From assembly GCA_963969595.1 (NCBI GenBank), contig OZ018416.1, positions 13,966,065-14,030,064 of the forward strand: a stretch of DNA of 64,000 nt, written 5' to 3'. Below, in pieces: positions 13,301 through 23,721 of this stretch. The position numbers were made by a program, and so were the translations under genes. This DNA comes from Neckera pumila (Eukaryota; Streptophyta; Bryopsida; Hypnales; Neckeraceae). The notes beneath the pieces were generated by a model. It was not told where the DNA came from and did not search any database. It saw only the letters and a list, made by a program, of their open reading frames with translations. How positions within the stretch are numbered: the first letter of the stretch is position 1; each line of letters starts with the position of its first letter.

Positions 13301-14018
13301 CTGGGAGGAATTGGACGTTTTGATATTCAATGGCATCAAAATCAATTTGGGCAAGTTCATTCCGTGATTCGGGCATAGAAGACAATTTGCGTAGACACCA
13401 TAATACAGTTAGGGAATCATGATGATTGGGAGGAAGAGGAGGACGAGAAAATCCGGACGATGCGGGACTACTAAAGGAAGAACGAAAGATAGTAGGAACA
13501 AATGACTCCACAGTAGGTGGCAAAGCAACATTTGAAGAAGAAGGTTGACAGACTTGAATTGGTGTCTCGCCTTCAGAATCACTGGATAACTCTATGACTG
13601 GTTCTAGAGACTCGCGTTTGACATCATTGACATTGAACATAATTGTATTCTCAGACCATCCACTAGCTAGAGATTCCACTTTGACTGGACGTACAAGTGG
13701 GAGTTCAGCATTGGAATTATCAGGAAGGGGTGTCAGTATTTCAGTTGAAGTTGGCAAAAGCTCAGGCGAGAGACCATAAACTCTGAAGCGCCCTGCAAAA
13801 AGAAGCCAGTAGAACCCTTCCTGATCACTACATTTTGATTGCAAGATTGATTCCTTAACAACGCCATAGTTATCTTGGACTTCTTCCTTTATGACAATAG
13901 AAGAAGGGGAGAACTCAAAGCGGACATGAAGGAGATGGGCGGGCACATGTACAAAATCTTGACTACCTAATGGTAAAACAAATGGGACCTCATAACCTCT
14001 TGCAACAATAGTAGCCAT
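10400..14018 (-). pseudogene. Broken MULE transposase (zinc cluster, DDE core, SWIM finger)
   Basis: Read from 14018 downward. The N-terminal part (14018-12927, 363 residues) is Ser/Pro-rich and ends in a Cys/His cluster (H295, C296, H299, C302, C307, then C343, C346, C352, C356) resembling GCM/MULE N-terminal zinc modules. An in-frame TAG (12927-12929) separates it from the core (12926-about 12165), which has FDHVKRVKLWTT and GFMCDSAQAN, the likely first and second catalytic aspartates. A one-base frameshift near 12165 leads to 12147-11869. There a clean intron (11868-11783, GTATGA...TTTGCAG, phase 0) joins to 11782-11285. In-frame TAA codons at 11285 and 10916-10918 interrupt the rest. A SWIM finger (CTC ... 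NCKH, about 10600-10520) lies near the C-terminus, as in MuDRA. The remaining frame is open, so decay looks recent. Transposase identity is secure; the exact zinc-module family is inference. Confidence 0.85.
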
Positions 14019-14696
14019 ACTGAAGTGTTACATAAAGTTGCAGGGAAGTTGCAGCATTAGGAAGCAAGCAATGATGTTTACAAATGCAAGGGGTGCGAAT
14101 ATAAAGAAGAATGAAAGCTTCTACGGTTGTTTGAAATGAACGGACATATATCAGGGATGCCGTATAATTTGAAATTTGATTGATGATTTCAATGCTTGTT
14201 ATTGCGTATCATATCAAGATTTGCTCTAGAAGAAGATATATCAACAACATTTGAAATGAAGTTGGGGAAGGCGGCATACTGCATAGTATCAATTAGTAAA
14301 TCAGAAATAATAAATGAACTATAATACTGACAATGCATCATTTTCTGTCAGACAATGTTAGTAGAATTAGAGCTGGCACTGATAGGAGACGATAAATCAG
14401 AATGCCTTATATTGCATGATCCCTGACATACTTGCAATGATAATTGCATATCTTTAGATAAGTAAAGGTTTTTTTCATTGATGATAATATGAATAACAGA
14501 CATATGAAACCGTCACTTACTTATAAAATTGAATTCCAATTTTGTGGAGAATAACTGTTGAAGTTCCTTAGAATATAAAAGGTTGCAAAGTGGAATGAAG
14601 CATTATGTAGAAACGCATGTTGCAAGAAGTGGGTGATGTAGTATGGAGGATTGGAGGATGCTGATATTGTAAGGCCCTACTAGTTTATTATTTCAG
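14019..14696. promoter_or_regulatory. Divergent promoter spacer of the MULE
   Basis: This AT-rich spacer lies between the two divergent genes. A GAATATAAA at about 14097-14105 gives a TTTATATTC TATA-like box on the minus strand, roughly 80 bp before the transposase ATG (14018). A second GAATATAAAAGG at 14571-14582 faces the plus strand, about 120 bp before the ATG at 14697. These are sequence matches only. Confidence 0.45.
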
Positions 14697-15080
14697 ATGC
14701 AAGGATATTTGTTTTCTCCATTGTTAGCGTTGGACACTCCAGTTCAAGGTAGGAAGAAGAGGAGGAAAAAAAGTAGTTTTCGTTATTCAAGTAGAAGGCA
14801 ATTGTTAAGGGCTAGAATGACTAGACGGGTGCCTCTAATTAGTGCGATTGATCTGTCTGGCACAACAAAGAATTTGACGTATGAAGGTATTGTTTCATGT
14901 GAAGCAATTGGAGAAGATAACGTGGAAGTTGAACCCGTCTCTTGCGAAGCTCAACCAGATATTGCCTCAAGCTGTAGTGATTGGGATCAAGATATTAACG
15001 GAGAAGAGGAGGAAGAACAACAACAACAAATAGCCCCAACAGTAGAATTGGAGCAGGAGGTAGGAAGCACAAACACAATG
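14697..15080 (+). CDS. Basic/acidic ORF, possible 5' exon of the MULE second gene
   Basis: A 128-codon open segment bounded by an acceptor-like TTATTTCAG before ATG (14697) and a strong donor ATG|GTAAGG at 15081. Its frame is phase 0 at the donor. A phase-0 acceptor at 15573-15574 (TTTGAAG|GCGCCG) would join it in frame to the ParB-methyltransferase gene. The product begins with a very basic stretch (GRKKRRKKSSFRYSSRRQ), a likely nuclear signal, and ends acidic with EEEEEQQQQ. No domain is recognised. It could instead be an independent small gene or an untranslated leader; the link is inference. Confidence 0.45.
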
Positions 15081-15592
15081 GTAAGGAAATAATTATCCCA
15101 AGTGATATTGAGTTTGAATATATGTGAAATTTTTTCTTAGAGGCAGATTTTGCAACTTTGCATCATTTTATGCGCGTCGAAAGCCCAATTCCAACGGTAT
15201 ATAGCATGTAAAAAACGAACAAATATTGAGTATCTTATGCCCTAAAAACTAATTCAGCATCTTAGAATCTTCCCTGAAATGTTCAATTTCTGATGATTTT
15301 TAGGCAAAATCCAGCACTTTTATTTTTAGCAGTTTTTGCTGATTTTTGTAAATTCGCTCAAGTGTCCTAAAATTCTGAAAAAATTGGAGTGAATTTGACG
15401 TGTATAATCTATGGGTATAAAACATTTTGGCTTGAAATCTTAAAAATTGAAGAAGTTATTTAGAAGATTCCCTTGAGCTATATCTACCAATCTCTTCCTT
15501 GTTTTTTTTTTTGTTTTTTTTGGAGACTAGTTTCACCCTAACTTTTGTGTTGTCTTTGAACGTTGTCTTTGAAGGCGCCGAGGCAACAACCA

Positions 15593-18500
15593 ATGAGGGA
15601 GGGACAAGAAGCGATCACCATGGAAGAGGCGGAGGTTGCGGTGGAGGCTACAACGGAATCTGTGCGGCAAGATGGACAAGGAAGAAATCACGAGACAAGT
15701 GCAAGCATTGAAGAAAATCCAGGTATGCGGCTTTTCTCTTGGCCTTTCTAAACCCTAGCCGTTAACGGCTGCGCTTTTTTGGATTCCGATTTAAAATAGT
15801 GTATGCTAGGATTCCGTCCAATGGCGCAGTTTCTTTCACCTTCTTACACCCCAGCCGTTAACGGCAGCCCTTTTCGGGACGTAGAATTTTTTTTCCCTCC
15901 GGTTCAGATTTCAGATTCATTGCTGAAATTTTTTAGCATCCTACACCCCAGCCGTTAACGGCAGCCCTTTTTGGGATGTAGAATTTCTTCCACTGCAGTT
16001 CAGATTTTAGATTCATTGCTGAAATGTTTTAGCATCCAACACCCCAGCCGTTAACGACAGCCCTTTTTGGGACGTAGAATTTTTTTTTCTCTCCGGTTCA
16101 GATTTCAGATTCATTGCTGAAATTTTTTAGCATCCTACACCCCAGCCGTTAACGGCAGCCCTTTTCGGGATGTAGAATTTCTTCCACTGCAGTTCAGATT
16201 TTAGATTCATTGCTGAAATGTTTTAGCATCCAACACCCCAGCCGTTAACGACAGCCCTTTTTGGGACGTAGAATTTTTTTTCTCTCCGGTTCAGATTTCA
16301 GATTCATTGCTGAAATTTTTTAGCATCCTACACCCCAGCCGTTAACGGCAGCCTTTTTCGGGATGTAGAATTTCTTCCACTGCAGTTCAGATTTTAGATT
16401 CATTGCTGAAATGTTTTAGCATCCAACACCCCAGCCGTTAACGACAGCCCTTTTCGGGACGTAGAATTTTTTTTCCCTCCGGTTCAGATTTCAGATTCAT
16501 TGCTGAAATTTTTTAGCATCCTACACCCCAGCCGTTAACGGCAGCCCTTTTCGGGATGTAGAATTTCTTCCACTGCAATTCAGATTTTAGATTCATTGCT
16601 GAAATGTTTTAGCATCCAACACCCCAGCCGTTAACGGCAGCCCTTTTCGAGACATAGAATTTCTTCCACCGCGGTTCAAATTTCAGATTCATTGTTGAAA
16701 TGTTTTAGCATCCTACACCCCAGCCGTTAACGGCAGCCCTTTTCGGGATGTAGAATTTCTTCCACCGTAGTTCAAATTTCAAATTCATTGCTGAAATGTT
16801 TTAGCATCCTACACCTCAGTCGTTAACGGCAGCTTCTTCTAGAACATAAATTTGCTTGCTATGTATATTACGATTTCCTTCAATGCTAAATTTTTGGAGC
16901 CTTTCTAAGCTGCAATAGTTAACAATTGTTATGTCAAATTACATATTAATCTTTTTTTTGATGTCATTACAGAGATCATGACACAAAGAGATCCAGACGC
17001 ACCGGGATTAGATGTCGTACACTAGCCTCTTTCTGAGGATCAATTGGAGTTACAGTTGCATGGCTTTTTGAAGAAAGAGACTGTCAACACATCTTTTCTT
17101 CTTGAGCGGTTGAGGTATCAACCAAAGGCAAAATCAAAAATCAACATTCCTTTGTGTCGTATGATTTCTTTGCCAGTTGTGAGGCCCTTTTTGAAGAATG
17201 ACGTTATGAACCTTGCTGCACATTTTGTTACTTGCGGTTACATGGAAGGAAATGGAGTTTTTTATGTGGCCTTGGAGGACAATGAAGGAAAGACAGTAGA
17301 TGTCACGGATGATATTGTTAAATCCTGGAGTGCCAATTGGGTGAAGGCCAATGCTGCATTTGAGAAAGAATTGGAGAATGATGAAGATCTCAAAGTTTTT
17401 GCGGGCAAGATGTTTATGGTATGGGATGGCAACCATCGTCTGCAAGCATGGCTGCCTATAATCAACCGCGATCATGCAGATGACTTCATCTGGCATTACG
17501 CAGTTGAAAGTATTATTTTGGAGGTTAAGGGAGATATTGCAATTATGTTGGCAGCATTACATGAAGTGAATTGGTAATCTCTTTTCTTTATTTATCAAAG
17601 TTTGGTTCATTTCACTTCTTAGTTACTAAAGGTTGTTTGGTTTGAAACATTGGAATTGTTGCTATTCTATATTTTTTTTTCTTTCATGTTCACTTCACAA
17701 ATTTTAACACAATACATCTTGTTTGTCCAGGAGAAACCCAAAATCCCATGTTTCTATAAATCTTGTTCACAAACTTTATCGCATTCAGAGTATTGCTGTA
17801 TAAAACCACTCTCATATTTTGAAAAACTTGTCTCCAAAGATGATCTTGTTGCAGCTGAAGCAAAGCAAAAGTCAAAACAAAGAACATGGTTCACTCTCAC
17901 TCTTGAGGCTCTAAATGGAGTCTTATACCAGGTAAATTTTTAAATTTTTATTGGCCACTTCATATTTTGTTCTCAATTTTTATGTCTTCTTTTTGTTCTT
18001 ATTGTTAATTTGAATTAATATCCTATGAATCATTGTATATATCATTTGTCATCGTGTGTCATTTTTCTTATTCTTATACATCAATTATCTTATGCAGCAA
18101 GAGTTGGAAGAGTCTGCTGCAGCTGCTCAAAGAAAATTTTATGAGAAATATCCCAATCCAGCAGATTGGACTCCATCTGCAGTTCATGAATGGGTCTCTA
18201 AAGCTGTTGACAAGGTCAAGAGAGCTTCTCATTCTGAATTGAGGAAACAACTTCCTATTGCAGATCCAAAACACACGACTGCCTTCTTAGAGCAAGTGAA
18301 GTTTCACTATGAAACTCACGATGAAAGTCCAGAGATGACTCAAGAGAAACTTGAGATGCTAGCAACTTCAGCAATGGACACTTCTATGAAGATCAAGTGG
18401 TTAGAGAGTTGGAACAAGTCTCCTTCTCTTCGCGAAGCGCTCAAATTTCCTAAGTCAAAATTCAATGATATTGACTTCCCTGAGTGGCTTCATAAAGCTA

Positions 18501-21046
18501 CATGGTGGGCTCAGGTGAGTATTAGTCTTATTTTTTTTTTTCATATTCTTCTTTTGAATCTTTTTGTTCAATCATAACATTCTTCTAATCTAAATTTTAT
18601 ATGTCATAGTTGGCTGTTGAAACAGAAAAGCTATTTGATGCCACAGTAGGTGATCTGGGAGTGTCTATTAACTATCTTCCAGATGGTATGGATCCTTTGC
18701 CCACAATCTTTGATTATGTGGAGTCAATGCGCATATTGTTGTGGGATGCTGCATTTTTCCATGAATTTGATGTGGATAAGGGGATCCACAAGAACTATAA
18801 GATTGATAAACAGCTGAACTTCAAACCAGCTATGCAAAGGGTGCTTTACAAATACTTCAAGTATGTTCTTTTTCCTGCTAAAGCCATTTCCAAATCTCCT
18901 GCTTTCTTTGCAAATTACTTGGACAAAGAAAGTGAAGATTGCATGTTCACAGAGGGGATCATGAGTTCTTGGGATCCCTTGCATTGGGAAAGGTGTGGGT
19001 GGTATTTGGATTGTCCTCTCAAAAGACCTCCCACTTTTGACATTGCCCTTCGAGATTCCATTGAACCTGCACTCAAAGGTACAATCGTAGTTACAACGAT
19101 GGATAAGGATGCAACCAAGAAGACAAGAAAGACAAAGGCTAAGCCAAAGAAAGAAATAGTTCATCTTGATGATTCCAATAAAGATGTGCCAGTTGAAGAT
19201 AGTCCCAAGGACCTTGTTACAGGACCTTCTTCTTCAAATGTTGAGGCTACCCTCCCCCCTTCAAAGCGACAAAAGACTATTTCTACTCCTGTGGTTTTGG
19301 TGCCAACTTCTTCTCCTATCTTTGAGCTTCCTCCCCAACTTAAAGGTATGATGGGTACTTTGGCTCCTTTGTCGTCCCCTCGTACATCCTTGGAGTTGAT
19401 CTTAAATGATTATTTTGTTAGAATTATCGAGGAGAAAAAGAAGACTGGTACATTTGGCGCGCCATATGACGACATTGTATCTTTTCTATCAATGGTGAGT
19501 TCATTCTTTTTATTGGTTTTCTTTGCTATTTCATGTTTCATTGTTATGAAATCTTACATGTTCTACAAAATCCATCTCTTCGAATTCATAATGTTTTGTG
19601 CCTTTAACATCTTCAATTATGAATTAACATTCTATAAATTTATCTTTGTAGGTTGGTGAAGGCAGGGAGTTCTTTTTTGATGGCAAAGTTAAAAAGAAAC
19701 CTGCAGTGGATCTCATCATTGCGGATTATCCAGATGGTTTTCCAGTTCCAGGGGTTTCAAATCCACCATCTCAAATTCCCCACTGGAATGCCAACATTCT
19801 AAGTTTTCTCCAAATAATGATGGCATTTTGTCTCACCTATCTTCATGATGATGGAGCATTCCTTCTATTTTATCTTGATAGTTTGACGGTGAAGAGAGAA
19901 GTGGCAGGATTCTTCAAAAACTACAAGTTGAAGGTCAAGGATGAGTGGACTATCATTAACTGTTTGCACTTGGCTAATCCTATGAATCCAACTAAAAAAG
20001 TAAGTTGCAATTTCAAACTTTCATTTTTGTCATTGATTCATTTTTTATTGTATTTTCTTTGATTTTATGCGCACTTTCTAATTTCATTTGATTTTCATTC
20101 CAGACTATGAAGTTCAAGGCTTTATTGTTGGTTCGATCATTTGCTTCTCCCATTACAAGGCAGCCTCAGGAGTTTGTAATTACTAATGATCCTTCTATTC
20201 CCGAAGTTGATTTAGCCACAAACGACGTCCTCTTCAATTCTGTTACTATAGCAAGTCAATTATGTAGAAAAGAAGATGGCAAGCCATGGAGGGGTGCAAA
20301 AGAAAAGTCTGAGGTTCTAATGAAGCTTCTTGTTCATGGCTTGAGTCCTGTAGGTGGCATTGTAGTAGACATGACTGCCTCTACAGGTATTGTAATCTAC
20401 AATATTGACTTACTTCTTTCTCTATTTTTTGTTTGATTTTTAATTCTATTCTTCAATTTTGATGTTTCATAATTCATATATTGTGTTTCACTCAGGTTCT
20501 TCTATTAAAGCGGCACATTCTTCTAATCGCCATATCCTTGCACTAGAAAGTGATGTCAAACTCTTTGATGAGGTACTGAAGCCTCTAAAAACACCTATAA
20601 CCATCTCCAAAAATCTAGATTCTACTACCACACGTGATGGTATGGACATTGGTGATGACTCTCCAATTGAAGACGTTGCACTACTTGACTTATGTAAGTA
20701 AGTTCTTATATTATTCTACTTATATTATTCCTTTTCAACAACTTCAATTATAAATCCTATACCTTGTATTTTAATTTGTTACTCCATTTTTGATATATGG
20801 TTTATTGTTTGCAGTCGTATGACTCCATTGCCAAGGCAAACCTTGCCTTTTTATCAACACTCTGGATTTTTTAGAAGTCCCTCTCTTAGTCCTCGTGGCC
20901 TCCCTGTTTATGCTGAAAATTTAGCATTAGCTTATGCTAATGATTCATCTGATTCATCTTCAATTTCTCAATCTCCTCGTAGATCTTTTGATCCTAGAGT
21001 ATGTTCTTATTTTGAACTTAGTGCATCTGAGTCAGACGAACTCTAA
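15593..21046 (+). pseudogene. MULE second gene: ParB-like plus DNA methyltransferase-like protein (interrupted)
   Basis: Exons inferred from GT-AG sites and frame: 15593-15722, 16973-17565 (or 17573), 17731-17931, 18098-18514, 18610-19494, 19652-19999, 20104-20386, 20496-20697, 20815-21046; about 1,096 residues. Exon 2 encodes a ParB/sulfiredoxin-like domain: IPLCRMISLPVVRPF, LAAHFVTCGY, then DGNHRLQAW (D195-R199), ending MLAALHEVN. Exon 5 carries basic nuclear signals (KKTRKTKAKPKK, PPSKRQK). The C-terminal exons resemble beta-class N6/N4 DNA methyltransferases: motif IV-like DLIIADYPDGF (762-772), LHDDGAFLLFY, then motif I DMTASTGSSIKAA (947-959) followed by RHILALESD. The order IV before I fits the beta class. 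Odd points: an in-frame TAG at 17023-17025; the best donor after exon 2 (GTAATC) breaks frame while GTGAAT at 17566 keeps it; motif IV lacks the canonical (D/S)PP(Y/F/W). ParB-methyltransferase fusions are known from phages and bacteria. A start at 15620 is also possible. Confidence 0.7.
15752..16850 (+). repeat. Minisatellite of 12 units, 96-97 bp, inside intron 1
   Basis: The core GTTAACGG/GTTAACGA recurs at 15761, 15857, 15954, 16050, 16148, 16244, 16341, 16437, 16534, 16630, 16726 and 16822. Units alternate between two types (CTCCGGTTCAGATTTCAG with CATCCTAC, and CACTGCAGTTCAGATTTTAG with CATCCAAC), giving a ~193-bp dimer. Most carry the palindrome GCCGTTAACGGC; three type-B units (16050, 16244, 16437) have GACAG instead. 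The array sits wholly within the intron 15723-16972. Confidence 0.95.
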
Positions 21047-21609
21047 GTTTATTTTTATAATTTGATATTTTATTCCTATTGTCTTGTTTTTCAAATTGAA
21101 TTTGCCTATACATGATGTAGCAATTTGCAATTTGAACATAGCAATGATGTAGCAGTGTAGCAATTCGAATCCCATTTGCTGCCCTAAAACTTCACCTTGT
21201 GCCTAAATTGCCAATACTTTATGAGCCTTGATTTATACTCCACCACTAAACTATATGAAATTTTAGGAAGTTGAATTTAACTTGGAATTCAATGAAACTA
21301 CTACCATTAGATTAATTATGTAATCAATTAAAAATAGTTCCCCACAAAAGGGCATCAACTAGAAAAATAGTGGTTTAGGTCATTTGGGATTTACACATTC
21401 ATTTGGTATATAAAATATGACTACTATGTTTATTTTATGTATTACATGTTCAAGATATTTTTAAAATTTTAAAGCATAGTTATAAAAATAAAATAAAATA
21501 GGTGGACCATTTTCATTCTTTAAATTTACATGAAGGCCTATAGATCAATTTTTGGTACAAAATCACATAGTGGCATATTCATTTGTTGTTCATTTGGATT
21601 GTAGATCCT
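21047..21609. other. 3' flank of the MULE second gene
   Basis: AT-rich sequence between the stop codon and the right terminal repeat. It contains short direct repeats of GATGTAGCA (about 21114-21160). No gene. Confidence 0.5.
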
Positions 21610-21745
21610 TTCATATAATTCCACGGTCATAGGTCTTTAACAAATTTACAAACCCTAAATTTCCAAAAAAAATTGAAGGCTCACAGGCTCATAGGCTCAC
21701 ACGCTCACAGGCTCATGCTCATAGGCTCACATACTAGCATCCCCG
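21610..21745 (-). repeat. Right terminal inverted repeat of the MULE
   Basis: It holds inverted copies of the left-end blocks: CCACGGTCATAGGTCT (about 21622) and a run of GGCTCACA/GGCTCATA motifs (21683-21730) ending ATACTAGCATCCCCG. The direct duplication TTCATTTAGG follows at 21746. Confidence 0.8.
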
Positions 21746-21755
21746 TTCATTTAGG

Positions 21756-22909
21756 GGTCCTTTTGTCTTCCCTAGCATGTGAAGACCCCTTGATGAATGT
21801 GTAGTGAAGCAAGCATATACCATTGAGGTATGGTAACTTTTAGCAAATTTTTTTTTGAAACCAAATGGTTTTAGAAATTATAGTATTAAGTTAGCAAGTT
21901 TGGCTCTTTGGTGCCAAATATTTAATCAAAGTAAAAAGCAAAACTTTGGGACTTCAAAATATAATTTAAAATAATTCAACATTATATTCAAAAAACACAA
22001 AAAATTTGGCAACTATCTTGTATATTTTCAAAAGCTATTTATTTGTGCATATAGAGTTGAGAAGACAAGACAATTTGTTTATACAAGTGGGATGGTAGAA
22101 GGTAAACAATCCATGTGGGATAGGTAAATTAGGAATAGTAAGAGCTCAACCATTCATAGTCAAGTCAAAAGTAGGAATTATATTCAAAGTAGAATTTCAA
22201 ACTTCATTTAGGTAGTGTAGAATAATTTTTTTTGAAAAACTTTGAACTAAATTAATGTGAAAATTAGAGCTAACTTTCATTTCTAAAAAATTGTTGAGAT
22301 TTCAAACTTGTAATAAAAAGTTATAGACAAAGTTTAGAAAGGATTTGGAAGGGACATTCTCTTTAACATTTTCAAACATCCTCTCTGAATTTTGTCTATT
22401 ATTTTTATAAGGAGACTCAAAATCACAAACGGGTTCACAAAGATGAAAGTTAGCTATATTTTACAAATATTTTTAGTTCAAAGTTTTAGAAAAAGTTATT
22501 CTTCTATGCCAAAATGAATTCTAAAATTCTACTTTGAATTCAATATCCACGTTTTGACAATGAGCAATTGAGCTCTCATCTTCAAATTATTCCATATAAT
22601 TCATGATAGAAAATTCATTATCAAAACAACCTCTCTACTATTCATTCTTGCTAAATGTCAATGAAGTAATTCCTTCATTTAGCTGTAAATTTTTTCTTTA
22701 TGGTAGATGGAAATGACAGATTGGTATTTGACTCAAAAGATTGGTAATGACTTTTTTGGATTTTTAACAAACCATCTTTATATTTAGTATTTGGTTGTCT
22801 ATTCCTAGGATTAGCAAAACAATTTGACATTTTATTTTAATGAATTTAAGCCGAATTTGCTATCAAAGTATGGTAGTAAGCTACTTTGCTAAATCCAAGG
22901 AAAATTAAA
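21756..22909. other. Intergenic DNA with a foldback repeat (about 22045-22590)
   Basis: Two imperfect inverted arms meet near 22350. The left arm (ATCCATGTGGGATAGG, then AAAAGTAGGAATTATATTCA) is complementary to the right. The same arms occur at 28735-29215 and 40310-41185, so this is a dispersed foldback family. No coding potential. Confidence 0.55.
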
Positions 22910-23160
22910 TATATGCCACATTTAACTACTTTTGGACTTTTGGAAGTCCAGAATTAATAACGGTCTTCAATAGAAAAAAATTGATCATCAAGAGATAGTG
23001 CAAAACATCAAGAGATCTATATAAAACATCCAAAGATCTGTACAAATATTGAGAGATCTATACAAACATTGTGGGATCCCACGATGTTATCATTGTGAGA
23101 TCCCACAATATTTTATCTAGAATTATTGAATAGTCCAAAAATAATTAAATGTGGCATATA
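22910..23160. mobile_element. 251-bp MITE with TATATGCCACATTTAA ends
   Basis: Inverted ends of about 29 bp with two mismatches start TATATGCCACATTTAA at 22910 and, inverted, at 23160. TAAA flanks both sides (22906-22909 and 23161-23164), a possible 4-bp or TA duplication. The interior has three ~26-bp units with AGATCT and a perfect palindrome GTGGGATCCCAC near 23070. Confidence 0.7.
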
Positions 23161-23164
23161 TAAA

Positions 23165-23721
23165 GGAAGTCAAAATATTGCAAAAAATAATTGTAGAACT
23201 TGATTCCAAGACATGTATACTAAATAACTCATAATCCAAACTCATTTTTTGGATTTTCCAACAAAGTGGGGACATTATAAAAAGTAATGAGTTCATTGAA
23301 AGCTATGACTATCACTTTTCTATGCAATGAAGAAAACAATACAAATTCTAAGATTATTTAATGGAGTGCTGAAAGTTAAGAAAAAATGTTTAATAATTGT
23401 CAAATAATTTATTAATAGATAATGAGTTGCTCAATCAATCCTTTCAATTTTAAATTTTTTTTGGCAAAAATGTAATAAAGGTGACTTTAGGCTTCTATAG
23501 TGGAGCTCCACATATCTTGTAGCTCGCCTTTTATGTATTGTATAGGATATCCTTCTCTTCCCTAGATTGAAGGAAGGTTGGACAATGTCCAGTTAAAAAT
23601 GTTACAACATCTCCACTCTTTCACAAGGAAAGCCTATAGGCCGTTTGATGTAGAGCACATCTTTTGAAACTTCCTCCACAATAAACACAGAAGCTCAAAA
23701 ATTCAGTCCAATTGTCCCTGA
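23165..23721. other. AT-rich intergenic DNA
   Basis: No gene or bounded repeat recognised. Confidence 0.5.

Larger units (their letters stand above)
9882..21745. mobile_element. Large two-gene Mutator-like element (MULE), 11.86 kb
   Basis: The element is bounded by inverted ends CAACGACGCTAGCATG (9882) and the complement of CGGGGATGCTAGTATG (21745). A perfect 10-bp direct duplication TTCATTTAGG lies immediately outside (9872-9881 and 21746-21755). An 8-11-bp duplication is typical of MULEs, and the element carries a MULE-type transposase with a SWIM finger on the minus strand, reading toward the left end. A second, spliced gene with ParB-like and DNA-methyltransferase-like domains reads toward the right end. 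The two genes are divergent with a ~0.7-kb spacer, unlike maize MuDR, whose two genes converge. Both reading frames contain lesions, so this copy is probably not autonomous now. The preserved target duplication and host-site sequence suggest insertion was not extremely ancient. Confidence 0.88.

Noticed and set aside
15752..16850. CRISPR-like array
   Set aside because: Units are contiguous 96-97-bp repeats with no unique spacers, inside a eukaryotic intron.
17134..17496. Minus-strand ORFs over the ParB exon
   Set aside because: Antisense shadows; the plus strand has the conserved domain and splice sites.
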